Origin: JAJXWB01 sp039808645
GTDB lineage: Bacteria; Pseudomonadota; Alphaproteobacteria; Rhizobiales; Beijerinckiaceae
Direction: 5' to 3'
Length of the DNA stretch: 55,494 nt
Assembly (NCBI GenBank): GCA_039808645.1
Contig: JBDHTL010000006.1
Coordinates: forward strand, 1 to 55,494
Below, piece after piece: positions 1 through 7,416 of this stretch. The notes under the pieces are model-generated. The model saw only the letters and a program-made list of their open reading frames with translations, had not been told where the DNA came from and did no database searches. The translations under genes were made by a program, and so were the position numbers. Numbering within the stretch: the stretch's first letter is position 1; every line of letters starts with the position of its first letter.

Positions 1-420
1 CTGCGACTGGGCGGCAGGCTGGACCGTCGGTTGCTGCGCGGCGACCTGCCGCGCGCCGAGCGTCTTCCCGATCTCGGTCAGACGCGCCGCGTAGGACGCG
101 GTCAGGCATTCGGTCGCCTGGTCGCCTGCGCGCGCGCAATCGCGGTTGCGCGCGGAGATCCACTGGCGCTGCGCCTGTTTCAGAAGATCGAGCGCGACGG
201 CGTCGTCGCGCAGCGCATATTGCGCGCGGGCGTAGGCGCCGGCGAGCGCATTGTCCTGCGCGCGCAGCGCCGCCGAGGCGCAGATGGCCGTCTCGATCGG
301 CGGCGACGCCCTGGAACAGTCGAAAGATTGGGCGAAGGCGGGGCTCGCGCTCAGCAGCAGCACGGCCGGCAGGCGGCCGGCGACACGCGCGCTCGCGCGC
401 GCGTCAGACTTGTCGACCAT
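1..420 (-). CDS. LprI-family (DUF1311) periplasmic protein, C-terminus cut by window edge
   Basis: Reading the minus strand from the ATG at 420 gives an open frame of 140 codons that runs off the left edge without a stop. The N-terminus has a hydrophobic stretch ending in SPAFA, a plausible signal peptide. The mature part begins FDCSRASPPIETAICAS and goes on with RQWISARNRDCAR and ECLTASYAARLTEI. This cysteine spacing and the W-x3-R-x-x-C core are typical of the LprI/DUF1311 family (lysozyme-inhibitor-like, secreted or periplasmic). A GGGGGA ribosome site lies just before the start. The role in this organism is not known; the family call is good, a lysozyme-inhibitor function is only inferred. 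The plus-strand frames here are shadows. Confidence 0.75.
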   Translation of the reverse strand, partial: MVDKSDARASARVAGRLPAVLLLSASPAFAQSFDCSRASPPIETAICASAALRAQDNALAGAYARAQYALRDDAVALDLLKQAQRQWISARNRDCARAGDQATECLTASYAARLTEIGKTLGARQVAAQQPTVQPAAQSQ

Positions 421-584
421 AAATCCCCCAGTTCCGCGCGCGCTCAGGCCGCGTCGCGGTCTGCGTTCTTCTCACGACGGCATCGTGAGCCGGCCTGCAA
501 GCTGACGCAAGGCGAATGGCGGATATGTGACATTGCGCACAGATTGCGCGGCGTCTGCCGGCGCGCGCGGTCGATTCGCGTCGC

Positions 585-1106
585 TCAGTGATTGTTTCCC
601 CCGGCCGGCCCATGATCGGAAACCCGATCGGAGAGCGCGAGCACCAGCGCGGACACGACGAACGAAAGGTGGATGCCGACCGACCACCACAGGTCGCGAT
701 CGGTGGCGTTCTTCAGGTCCATGAAGGCGCGCAGCAGCTGGATCGCGGAGATCGCCACGATGGACGACATGAGCTTGAGCTTGAGACCGGAGAAGTCGAT
801 GTCGCCCATCCATTCCGGCCATTGCTTTGGCTGGTCGTTGTCGATCGGCGAAACGAAATTCTCGTAGCCCGAAAAGATGACGAGCACGATCAGCGACCCG
901 ACCAGCGTCATGTCGATGAGCGACAGGATGTCGAGTATGACCGCCGCCTCGCTCGAGTGGACGAGCGTCGCGACCATGTGGGCTGCGTGCTGCACGAGCT
1001 TGAAGAGCAGCGCGAACAGGCTCGCGACGAGGCAGAAGTAGAAGGGCGCAAGCAGCCAGCGGCTCGAGAACAACCAGACCTGCAGGGTGCGGGCGAATTT
1101 GTGCAT
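585..1106 (-). CDS. UPF0114 (YqhA-like) inner-membrane protein
   Basis: This 173-residue protein has about four hydrophobic segments: one after the start (WLLAPFYFCLVASLFALL), one around LDILSLIDMTLVGSLIVLVI, one near LMSSIVAISAIQLLRAF, and a last one near the C-terminus. The pattern, with NFVSPIDND and WPEWMGDIDFSGLKLKL, matches the UPF0114/YqhA family of unknown function. I chose the ATG at 1106 because GGGGAG lies just upstream; a longer frame to 1220 adds only an arginine-rich low-complexity lead. It stands alone between the LprI-like gene and msrA, all on the minus strand. Function is unknown; location in the inner membrane is inferred from the segments. Confidence 0.85.
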   Translation of the reverse strand: MHKFARTLQVWLFSSRWLLAPFYFCLVASLFALLFKLVQHAAHMVATLVHSSEAAVILDILSLIDMTLVGSLIVLVIFSGYENFVSPIDNDQPKQWPEWMGDIDFSGLKLKLMSSIVAISAIQLLRAFMDLKNATDRDLWWSVGIHLSFVVSALVLALSDRVSDHGPAGGNNH

Positions 1107-1159
1107 ACGGACTCCCCGCGCCAGAGATGGCACGGGGACCGGCGCCTCGGCAAGCAGGC

Positions 1160-1819
1160 TCAGGCGCCGATGTCGCCGGGCCCTGCGGGGCAGGAGACGC
1201 CCGTGCCGCCGAGGCCGCAATAGCCCGCCGGATTCTTGGCGAGATATTGCTGATGATAATCCTCCGCGAAATAGAAGGCCGGCGCGGCGGCGATCTCGGT
1301 CGTCAGGGCGCCGAAGTTCCGCGCGGCCAGTTCCGTGCCGAACAGGGCGGCGGATGCGCGGGCGGCGGCGAGATCGCGATCGTCCGCCGCGTAGATCGCG
1401 GATCGGTATTGCGTGCCGATGTCGTTTCCCTGCCGCATGCCCTGCGTCGGGTCGTGATTCTCCCAGAAGGTCTTCAGCAGACGCGCATAGGAAATCTTCG
1501 CGGGATCGTAGACGACGAGCACCGCCTCCGTATGGCCGGTCATGCCGGAACAGACCTCCTCGTAGGTCGGGTTCGGCGTATGGCCGCCGGCATAGCCGAC
1601 GGCGGTGATCCAGACGCCCTCGCCGAGCTGCCAGAACTTGCGCTCGGCGCCCCAGAAGCAGCCCATGCCGAAAATCGCCTGCCGCATGCCTTCGGGATAG
1701 GGGCCTTTCAGCGGGCGGTCGAAGACGAAATGGCGGGGGGCGGTCGGGATCGGGTCGGAACGGCCCGGCAGGGCCTGTGCGGCGCTCGGCAGAGCGACAC
1801 GCTTGCGCAGCATGAACAT
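1160..1819 (-). CDS. msrA: Peptide methionine-S-sulfoxide reductase MsrA
   Basis: MsrA reduces the S-epimer of methionine sulfoxide, free or in proteins, using thioredoxin. The protein is 219 residues. The catalytic motif GCFWG is present with Cys54, followed by the family blocks VGYAGG, PTYEEVCSGMTGHTEAV and FWENHDPTQ. A C-terminal GYCGLGGTGVSC stretch supplies candidate resolving cysteines. The first 40 residues are an N-terminal extension before the conserved domain, as in many alphaproteobacterial MsrA proteins. The start at 1819 is favoured because AGGAGG lies six bases upstream; ATG at 1813 is possible. No msrB is adjacent. Confidence 0.95.
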   Translation of the reverse strand: MFMLRKRVALPSAAQALPGRSDPIPTAPRHFVFDRPLKGPYPEGMRQAIFGMGCFWGAERKFWQLGEGVWITAVGYAGGHTPNPTYEEVCSGMTGHTEAVLVVYDPAKISYARLLKTFWENHDPTQGMRQGNDIGTQYRSAIYAADDRDLAAARASAALFGTELAARNFGALTTEIAAAPAFYFAEDYHQQYLAKNPAGYCGLGGTGVSCPAGPGDIGA

Positions 1820-1900
1820 GAGCGTCCTCCTGGCCGCAAATCTAATGGGCTCGATCCGAATCGCCAGCAAGACGCCGATCACAATGGCGTCAAGGGACGA

Positions 1901-2296
1901 TTAGCCGCGGCTGGAATAGCCGATCTTGACGACCCGGCGCCGCGTCGCGGCGAACAGCAGGCCGCCCAGCGCGCCGGCAAACAGCCAGCCGGGCAGCGCA
2001 AGCAGCGTGGTCGCGACGGGCTTCCAGGCGAAGTGGCCGAGCCGGCTCTCGATGGCGCCCTGAAGCAGCGGATATTTCGAGGGCGCGAGCTGCTCGAGGA
2101 TCGCGGCCAGCGGCGTCACGATCAGCGTGTCCGACGCGATGGTCTTCGTGCCGTCGATGACGAGGGCGGCGAAGGCCGCCGCCAGCAGAAGCAGACCGAA
2201 AAAGCGGGCGATCACACGAAGCATGCGGCTCGAGGCGCTGGAAATGAGCGAACGGCCGGAGCGATGCCACAGAAGCGCGCGGAGGCCAAGCGGCAT
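1901..2296 (-). CDS. Small conserved membrane protein of unknown function
   Basis: The 131-residue product has two clear hydrophobic segments, FFGLLLLAAAFAALVI and LLALPGWLFAGALGGLLFAA, followed by a basic tail (ATRRRVVKIGY). The middle part (DTLIVTPLAAILEQLAP) looks periplasmic. It starts 12 bases after the stop of the thiamine-diphosphate enzyme on the same strand, so the two are probably cotranscribed. The ATG at 2224, directly before the first membrane segment, is an equally good start and would give 107 residues. I do not recognise a named family with confidence. Confidence 0.65.
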   Translation of the reverse strand: MPLGLRALLWHRSGRSLISSASSRMLRVIARFFGLLLLAAAFAALVIDGTKTIASDTLIVTPLAAILEQLAPSKYPLLQGAIESRLGHFAWKPVATTLLALPGWLFAGALGGLLFAATRRRVVKIGYSSRG

Positions 2297-2308
2297 GATT
2301 GTGGCGGC

Positions 2309-3931
2309 TCAGGCCCGCGCGCGGCCCATGTGCAGGAAACCCCAGGGGCTCGGCATTTCGCCGCAGGGCACGTGCACCAGCGCCGGCTTGCGCAGCGCGA
2401 AGGCCTTTTTCAGCGCGGCTTCCAGTTCCGTTGCGTCCTTGGCGCGGAACGCGGCTGCGCCAAAACTCTCGGCGAGCGCGCAGAAATCCGGGTTCTTCAA
2501 GTCGCAGGCGATGAAATGGCTGTCGAAGCGCTCCTTCTGCAGGAGCTTCACATTGCCGAAAGCGCCGTTGTCGAAGACGACGACTACCACCGGCAGATTG
2601 TGCTGCACGGCGGTGGCCAGTTCCTGCACCTGGTACATGAAGCCGCCGTCGCCCGCGATCGCCACGACCGCGCGGCCGGGCATGGCCGCCTGCGCGCCCA
2701 ACGCCGTTCCGTAGCCCCAGCCGAGATTGTCCTGATAGCCCGGCGACAGGAAAGTGCGCGGCGCATAGGTCGGAAAGGCGAGGCGGCTGGCGAAGCCGAT
2801 TTGCGTGACCTCGTCGACAAAAATGCCGTCGTCCGGCAGGGCGCGGCGGATGGCGCGCACGAAGGAAAGCTGCGGCTCCAGCGCGCCGATTTTTTCGGCG
2901 AACCAGGCGCGATGGCCGGCAAACTCGTCCTCGCGGCTCTCGCGCTTCGCCATGTATTTCGGCAGACGGTCCAGCAGCGCGCGCACGCCCTCGGCGGCGT
3001 CGGCGACCAGCGCCGCCTCGGCGCGGACGAAACGGTTGGGCTCCGTCGGATCGATGTCGATGCGCAGAATCTTCAGGTCCTTGTCGAGGCCCCATTCGTT
3101 CTGGCCGATCAGCAGGCGCGTGCCGATGCCGATGACGACGTCGGCGTCCTTCCACAGGCGATGGCCGATGGGCATGGGAATGGAGAGGCGATGGCGGCCG
3201 TCGATGACGCCCTGACCGCGCCGATAGGCGACCACCGGCGCCTCGAGAAGCGCGGCGAGCGCGGTCACCTCGGCGCTGGCGTCCAGCGCCCCGCCGCCGA
3301 CGACGATCAGCGGCTTTTTGGCGGCGCCGAGGATTTTCGCTAGCTTTTCGACCGTGTCGGCGTCCACCGGCGGGCGCTGCGGCTTCGCCAGTTCGGGCGC
3401 CGCGACCGGCGTGCGCCGCGCCCAGACGTCCATGGCGCATTCCAGCATGACCGGGCGCTGGCGGCCCGAGAGCGCGGCCGACAGGGCCGTGGCGGCGAGC
3501 GGCGCGGCCTCGTGCGGCGCGTCGATGCGGGCGGCGAATTTCGTGATGTGGCGAGCAAGGCCGACCTGATCGGGGATTTCGTGCAGCTGCCCGAGGCCGC
3601 GGTCGATCGTGTCGGCCGGGATCTGGCCGACCAGCGCCAGGACGGCTGCGTTCATGCCGTAGGCGGTCAGCATGGCCGCCCCCGCATTGAGGAAGCCCGG
3701 CCCCGGCACCACCGCAAAGGCCTGCGGCTTGCCTGTGGCCAATGCTGCGCCAAGAGCCATGTAGGCGCCGCCCTGCTCGTGGCGGGCGTGGAGAAAGCGC
3801 AGCCGGTTGCGATTCTGCCAGAAGGCGTCGAACAGCGGATCGTTATGGACGCCCGGCAGGCCGTAGACCGTGTCCAGCCCGTTGGCGATCAACGTCTCGA
3901 CGAGCGCGTCGGCGGCGCGGTGCTGTTCCAT
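2309..3931 (-). CDS. Thiamine-diphosphate-dependent enzyme, acetolactate synthase-like
   Basis: The 540-residue protein has the three-domain plan of the acetolactate synthase/benzoylformate decarboxylase superfamily. The N-terminal Pyr domain carries the cofactor-activating glutamate (Glu52 in HARHEQGGAYMA). A central domain has the Rossmann-like block KKPLIVVGGGA. The C-terminal PP domain has GDG at 427-429 and the matching Asn455 (FDNGAFG) for magnesium and diphosphate. No regulatory subunit gene is adjacent and it is not next to ilvC or ilvN, so it is probably not the biosynthetic enzyme. The substrate cannot be told from sequence. GGAGG precedes the ATG and a perfect 12-bp palindrome lies just upstream, suggesting repressor control. 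Confidence 0.9.
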   Translation of the reverse strand: MEQHRAADALVETLIANGLDTVYGLPGVHNDPLFDAFWQNRNRLRFLHARHEQGGAYMALGAALATGKPQAFAVVPGPGFLNAGAAMLTAYGMNAAVLALVGQIPADTIDRGLGQLHEIPDQVGLARHITKFAARIDAPHEAAPLAATALSAALSGRQRPVMLECAMDVWARRTPVAAPELAKPQRPPVDADTVEKLAKILGAAKKPLIVVGGGALDASAEVTALAALLEAPVVAYRRGQGVIDGRHRLSIPMPIGHRLWKDADVVIGIGTRLLIGQNEWGLDKDLKILRIDIDPTEPNRFVRAEAALVADAAEGVRALLDRLPKYMAKRESREDEFAGHRAWFAEKIGALEPQLSFVRAIRRALPDDGIFVDEVTQIGFASRLAFPTYAPRTFLSPGYQDNLGWGYGTALGAQAAMPGRAVVAIAGDGGFMYQVQELATAVQHNLPVVVVVFDNGAFGNVKLLQKERFDSHFIACDLKNPDFCALAESFGAAAFRAKDATELEAALKKAFALRKPALVHVPCGEMPSPWGFLHMGRARA

Positions 3932-3952
3932 GATTTCCTCCGGGCGATTTAC

Positions 3953-3964
3953 TTAACATGTTAA
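3953..3964. promoter_or_regulatory. Perfect palindrome TTAACATGTTAA, candidate operator of the ThDP enzyme
   Basis: TTAACATGTTAA is identical to its reverse complement and lies 21 bases upstream of the ATG at 3931, next to an AT-rich run (TTTAAATTAA) that is unusual in this GC-rich sequence. Short TTAA-bounded palindromes overlapping promoters are typical of MarR-family repressor sites; that assignment is inferred. No regulator gene is adjacent. Confidence 0.5.
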
Positions 3965-3978
3965 TTTAAATTTGGACG

Positions 3979-4035
3979 TTCGGCAATCGGCAGTCGCCCG
4001 ATTGCCTGGTGCCCGCTGCCGAATGCCGACTGCCG
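3979..4035. repeat. GCCGA-type short repeats with hairpin, 3' of the HAD gene
   Basis: The stretch is built from seven-base variants of CGGCAAT and CGGCAGT, first on one strand and then as the complement (GCCGAATGCCGACTGCCG). A perfect 9-bp hairpin forms from 3982-3990 and 3998-4006. It lies directly after the HAD stop and may end that transcript, although no T-run follows. It could be a simple expanded repeat with no function. Confidence 0.5.
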
Positions 4036-4036
4036 C

Positions 4037-4768
4037 TCACCGCGCCACCACCGCCTCCAGAAACGCCGCCAGATCGTCGGTCGTGAAATCGATGTGCGGT
4101 TCGGCGCCGGTCGCGATCTCCCAGACCTCGCGCTCGACCTCGTCTTCCGTGCGGGGAACGACGAGCGTCGTCACCATGCCGCGGGCATGCGGCACTTCGA
4201 GATTGTGCGCGATGTCCTCGAACATCGCGGCTTCCCGGGGATCGACGCCGTGGCGCTCGAAAAAGCGGTCGTAGGTCTCGGCGTAGGGCTTGGGCAGGAG
4301 GTCGGCGGCGACGATATCGAACACGTCCTCGAAGAGGTCGTGGATGCCGAGCCTTTCCGCCGTGCGGATGGCGTGCTCGCGCGAGCCGTTGGTGAGGATG
4401 AGCTTGCGGCCGGGCAGCGCCGCTATGCCCTGCGCCAGCGAATGGTTCGGCTTCAGCGAGGAGCGGTCGATGTCGTGCACGAAGGCGAGAAAGTCTTCCG
4501 CCGTCACGTCGTGCTCGCTCATCAGGCCACGCAGCGTCGTGCCGTAGCGCTGGTAATAATATTTCTGCAGCGCGCGCGACGACATGCCGTCGAGCCCGAA
4601 CAATTGCGCCAAGAACAGGGTGATGCGCTGGTCGATCTTCGGCCAGAGATCGGAGCCCGCCGGGTAGAGCGTGTTGTCGAGATCGAACACCCACGCGCGC
4701 ACATGCGAAAAGCGCCGCGCTATGTCGCGCGGCAGCTTCGGGGCGTTGACGTCGAGTTGCTGCTTCAC
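4037..4768 (-). CDS. Pyrimidine 5'-nucleotidase-type HAD hydrolase
   Basis: The 243-residue protein is a HAD-superfamily phosphatase. Motif I is FDLDNTLYP (the nucleophile is the first Asp), motif II is LILTNGS, motif III lysine is in LLPKPYAETYD, and motif IV is AAMFEDIAHNLE. The TLYP sequence after DLDN is typical of the pyrimidine 5'-nucleotidase (Sdt1/PhoE-like) subgroup, so dephosphorylation of UMP or CMP is the likely reaction. It starts with GTG and its start overlaps the argB stop by four bases (GTGA), so translation is probably coupled to argB. This argB neighbour is common in this order; its role beside arginine synthesis is unclear. Confidence 0.9.
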   Translation of the reverse strand: MKQQLDVNAPKLPRDIARRFSHVRAWVFDLDNTLYPAGSDLWPKIDQRITLFLAQLFGLDGMSSRALQKYYYQRYGTTLRGLMSEHDVTAEDFLAFVHDIDRSSLKPNHSLAQGIAALPGRKLILTNGSREHAIRTAERLGIHDLFEDVFDIVAADLLPKPYAETYDRFFERHGVDPREAAMFEDIAHNLEVPHARGMVTTLVVPRTEDEVEREVWEIATGAEPHIDFTTDDLAAFLEAVVAR

Positions 4769-5664
4769 CTTGTAATCAGGGTTCCCGCGCCGTGGTCGGT
4801 CAGCAGTTCGACGAGCACGGCATGCTCCATCTTGCCGTCGACGATGACGACGCCTTCCACGCCCTGCTCGATCGCGTAGATGCAGGTCTCGACCTTCGGG
4901 ATCATGCCGCCGGTGATCGTGCCGTCGGCGATGAGGCCGGGAATGTCGGAAACCCTGAGCTCCTTGATGAGCTGCTTGTTCTTGTCGAGTACGCCGGCGA
5001 CGTCGGTGAGGAAGATGAGACGCTTGGCGCGCAAGGCGCCCGCAATGGCGCCGGCGAACGTGTCGGCGTTGATGTTGTAGGTCTCGCCGTCCGCGCCCTG
5101 CGCCACAGGCGCCAGCACGGGAATGAGCTCGCGGCCGAGCACCTGGTCGAGCACGGTCGTGTCGACCTTGGAGGGCTCGCCGACGAAGCCGAGATCGACG
5201 ACCTTCTCGATGTTGGAATCGGCGTCGTAGACTGTGCGCGCGACCTTCGTCGCCGTCACCATGTTGCCGTCCTTGCCGCAGAGCCCGATGGCGCGGCCGC
5301 CCTCGGCGTTGATGAAGCCGACGATCTGCTTGTTGATCGAACCGGCCAGAACCATTTCGACGATCTCGACCGTCGCCTTGTCGGTGATGCGCAGGCCCGC
5401 GGCGAATTCCGACTTGATGCCGAGCTTCGACAGCATGGCGCCGATCTGCGGTCCTCCGCCGTGCACGACCACAGGGTTCACGCCGGATTGCTCCAGCAGC
5501 ACCATGTCGCGGGCGAAGTCGCGCGCCACCTTGTCGTCGCCCATGGCGTGGCCGCCGTATTTCACCACCACCACGGCCTCGTCGTAGCGCAGCATGTGCG
5601 GCAGGGCGCGCACAAGGGTCTGCGCCGTGGCGTGGGCTGCGTCGTACTGGTTCTTGTCGTTCAT
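4765..5664 (-). CDS. argB: Acetylglutamate kinase
   Basis: ArgB phosphorylates N-acetyl-L-glutamate with ATP, the second step of arginine biosynthesis, in the cytoplasm. The 299-residue protein has the amino-acid-kinase signatures VVKYGGHAMGD near the N-terminus, VVVHGGGPQIG for substrate binding, and the C-terminal ITGGMIPKVETC. The length matches the long, arginine-feedback-sensitive class, and the N-terminal segment before the kinase fold (AHATAQTLVRALPHMLR) resembles the helix used for inhibition in that class. Start at 5664 is ATG. It overlaps the HAD gene downstream and is preceded by a 77-bp gap after the hydrolase gene. Confidence 0.97.
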   Translation of the reverse strand: MNDKNQYDAAHATAQTLVRALPHMLRYDEAVVVVKYGGHAMGDDKVARDFARDMVLLEQSGVNPVVVHGGGPQIGAMLSKLGIKSEFAAGLRITDKATVEIVEMVLAGSINKQIVGFINAEGGRAIGLCGKDGNMVTATKVARTVYDADSNIEKVVDLGFVGEPSKVDTTVLDQVLGRELIPVLAPVAQGADGETYNINADTFAGAIAGALRAKRLIFLTDVAGVLDKNKQLIKELRVSDIPGLIADGTITGGMIPKVETCIYAIEQGVEGVVIVDGKMEHAVLVELLTDHGAGTLITR

Positions 5665-5741
5665 GGGGGCGTCCGTGGCGGCGTCCGTTGGATGGGGCGA
5701 CTTATCTAGCGGCGGGACGCCATATTCTCAATGCGCAGGGA

Positions 5742-6620
5742 TCACAGCACGCCGTATCGCCGGAACCAGACGAGCGTGCGCGCCCAGGCGTCCTCGGCCG
5801 CCGCCTTGCGGTAGCTCGACCTGAAATCCGCGTGAAAACCATGCGGGGCGCCGGGATAGATATGGAATTCGGCGGTCTTGCCCGCCTCCTTCAATCTGTC
5901 CTGCATTTCCTCGACCAGCATGACGAGAATGCCCTGGTCGGCCTCGCCGTAGAGGCCGAGCACCGGCGCCTTCATCTCGCCCGCCAGCTCCATCGCGCTC
6001 TTCGGCCAGATCGCCTTCTGTTCGGGCGGGTCCTCGAGCGGGCCGTAGAAGGCGACGCCGGCCTTCGGCGGATGCGCGGAGGCGCAATATTCCCAGACGG
6101 TCCGCCCGCCGCGGCAGAAGCCGACGATGCCGAGCCGCGCGACGTCGCCGCCCTGCCCTTTCGCCCAGCCGACGGTCGCGTCGAGATCGGCGATCAGCTC
6201 GGCGTCGGGCTTGAGGTTCACGACCGACATGATCTTCGAAAAATCCGTCTGCTTCGGCAGATCGACGCCGGCGCGGAAATAATAGTCCGGCGCGATCGCG
6301 AAGGCGCCCGCCTTCGCCAGCCGTCGCGCGACGTCGCGGATATATTCGTGGACGCTGAACACTTCCGGCGCGACGAGAACGACCGGCGGGTTCGCGGCTT
6401 TCTCGGGCCGCGCGAAATAGACGGGCATGTCGCCGCCCGGGACCGCGACCTTGCCCTCGCCCGTCGTCAGCCCCGCCGCATCCGTGCGGATCGCCTCGGC
6501 GCGCACGGGGCCGGCCGCGAGCGCATAGCCCGCGGCAGCCGCGCCCGAAGCTCGCATGAAACCGCGGCGCGACAGCGGCGGCGGCGTCCACAGGCCCTTG
6601 ACGTCGGCTGGCAGCTTCAT
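5742..6620 (-). CDS. Tat-exported dienelactone hydrolase family protein
   Basis: This 292-residue protein belongs to the dienelactone hydrolase (carboxymethylenebutenolidase-like) alpha/beta-hydrolase family. The nucleophile is Cys169 in GIVGFCRGG, with an Asp in YGEADQG and a His in PGAPHGFH, which complete the triad; Glu86 in APEVFS matches the extra active-site glutamate of the family. The N-terminus LSRRGFMRASGAAAAG is a twin-arginine signal, so it is predicted to be folded in the cytoplasm and exported to the periplasm. GGAGGA lies before the ATG at 6620. It sits between engB and argB with a 25-bp gap to engB. The true substrate is unknown; a chlorocatechol pathway is not present nearby. 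Confidence 0.92.
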   Translation of the reverse strand: MKLPADVKGLWTPPPLSRRGFMRASGAAAAGYALAAGPVRAEAIRTDAAGLTTGEGKVAVPGGDMPVYFARPEKAANPPVVLVAPEVFSVHEYIRDVARRLAKAGAFAIAPDYYFRAGVDLPKQTDFSKIMSVVNLKPDAELIADLDATVGWAKGQGGDVARLGIVGFCRGGRTVWEYCASAHPPKAGVAFYGPLEDPPEQKAIWPKSAMELAGEMKAPVLGLYGEADQGILVMLVEEMQDRLKEAGKTAEFHIYPGAPHGFHADFRSSYRKAAAEDAWARTLVWFRRYGVL

Positions 6621-6645
6621 GCGCGCGTCCTCCGCGCACAGATTA

Positions 6646-7329
6646 TTACGCGCCGCGTTCGGCCAGCAATCGCGCGATCGCCGCGCGCAGCTCCGGCACG
6701 CCCTCGCCAGTGTGGCTGGAGGTGATGAGCACATGCGGAAAGGCCGCCGGGCGCTTGGCGATCTTCGCCTGCGTCTCGGCCAGAAGACGCTCGACGTCGC
6801 CCTTTTTGACCTCGTCCTTCTTGGTGAGAACGAGCGCGTAGGAGACGGCGGAGGCGTCGAGCATGTCGAGCATCTCCTCGTCCACCTTCATCACGCCGCG
6901 CCGGCCATCGATCAGGACGTAGACGCGCAGCAGTTTCGCGCGGCCGCGAAGGTAGTCCTTCATCAGCCCGTCCCACGACGAGATCTTGGTCTTGGAGACC
7001 GCCGCATAGCCGTAGCCGGGCATGTCGACGAGGCGGGCGCGCTCGACGTCCTCCGGACCGTTCCGGCCGAGCGCGAAGAAATTCAGCTGCTGCGTGCGGC
7101 CGGGCGTATGCGAGACGCGCGCGAGAGTCTTGCGGCCGGTCAGCGCATTCAGGAGCGAAGACTTGCCGACATTGGAGCGGCCGGCGAAGGCGAATTCGGC
7201 AGGGCCCGAGGGCGGCAGGTCGCCCGCCTTGGCGGCCGCCCAGATGAAATCGCAGGGGCCGGCGAAGAGCTTGCGGCCGGCTTCGGCGTAATCGGGTTCT
7301 GCTGGCGATTCCACTTCATTGACCCACAA
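6646..7329 (-). CDS. engB: Ribosome biogenesis GTPase YihA/YsxC (EngB)
   Basis: EngB is a small GTPase needed for assembly of the large ribosomal subunit. The 227-residue protein has G1 GRSNVGKSS, the switch region SHTPGRTQQLNFF, G3 DMPGYG and G4 TKKD. Start choice is unclear: the open frame begins with TTG at 7329, and GTG at 7314 is also in frame; the ATG at 7319 is out of frame. The 5' end abuts the palindromic repeat at 7331-7403, so the ribosome site may come partly from the repeat. The gene lies downstream of yidC in the order rpmH-rnpA-yidC-engB-argB, which is conserved in this order of bacteria. Confidence 0.95.
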   Translation of the reverse strand: MWVNEVESPAEPDYAEAGRKLFAGPCDFIWAAAKAGDLPPSGPAEFAFAGRSNVGKSSLLNALTGRKTLARVSHTPGRTQQLNFFALGRNGPEDVERARLVDMPGYGYAAVSKTKISSWDGLMKDYLRGRAKLLRVYVLIDGRRGVMKVDEEMLDMLDASAVSYALVLTKKDEVKKGDVERLLAETQAKIAKRPAAFPHVLITSSHTGEGVPELRAAIARLLAERGA

Positions 7330-7330
7330 A

Positions 7331-7403
7331 TGTCATCCCCGCGAAAGCGGGGATCCAGAGCCGCGCCGGCATCGACTGGATTCCCGCTTTCGCGGGAATG
7401 ACA
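7331..7403. repeat. Palindromic intergenic repeat (GTCATTCCCG type) between yidC and engB
   Basis: Two 28-bp inverted arms, 7331-7358 and 7376-7403, differ at only two positions. Each begins TGTCAT(C/T)CCCGC and contains a smaller hairpin of its own (CCCGCGAAAGCGGGG and CCCGCTTTCGCGGG). The end motif TGTCATTCCCG recurs at 54083-54188. This is a REP-like element, about 73 bp, filling almost the whole yidC-engB gap. It could stabilise or attenuate the transcript; that is inference. Confidence 0.85.
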
Positions 7404-7416
7404 GACGCGGCGCGCG

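Noticed and set aside
1127..3343. 738-codon open frame on the plus strand
   Set aside because: It lies antisense to msrA and the ThDP enzyme and its product is arginine/glycine-rich with no recognisable fold; a GC-driven shadow frame.
2309..3931. ilvB, the biosynthetic acetolactate synthase large subunit
   Set aside because: There is no ilvN or ilvC neighbour, and the sequence lacks an N-terminal extension expected of IlvB; a generic ThDP enzyme call is safer.
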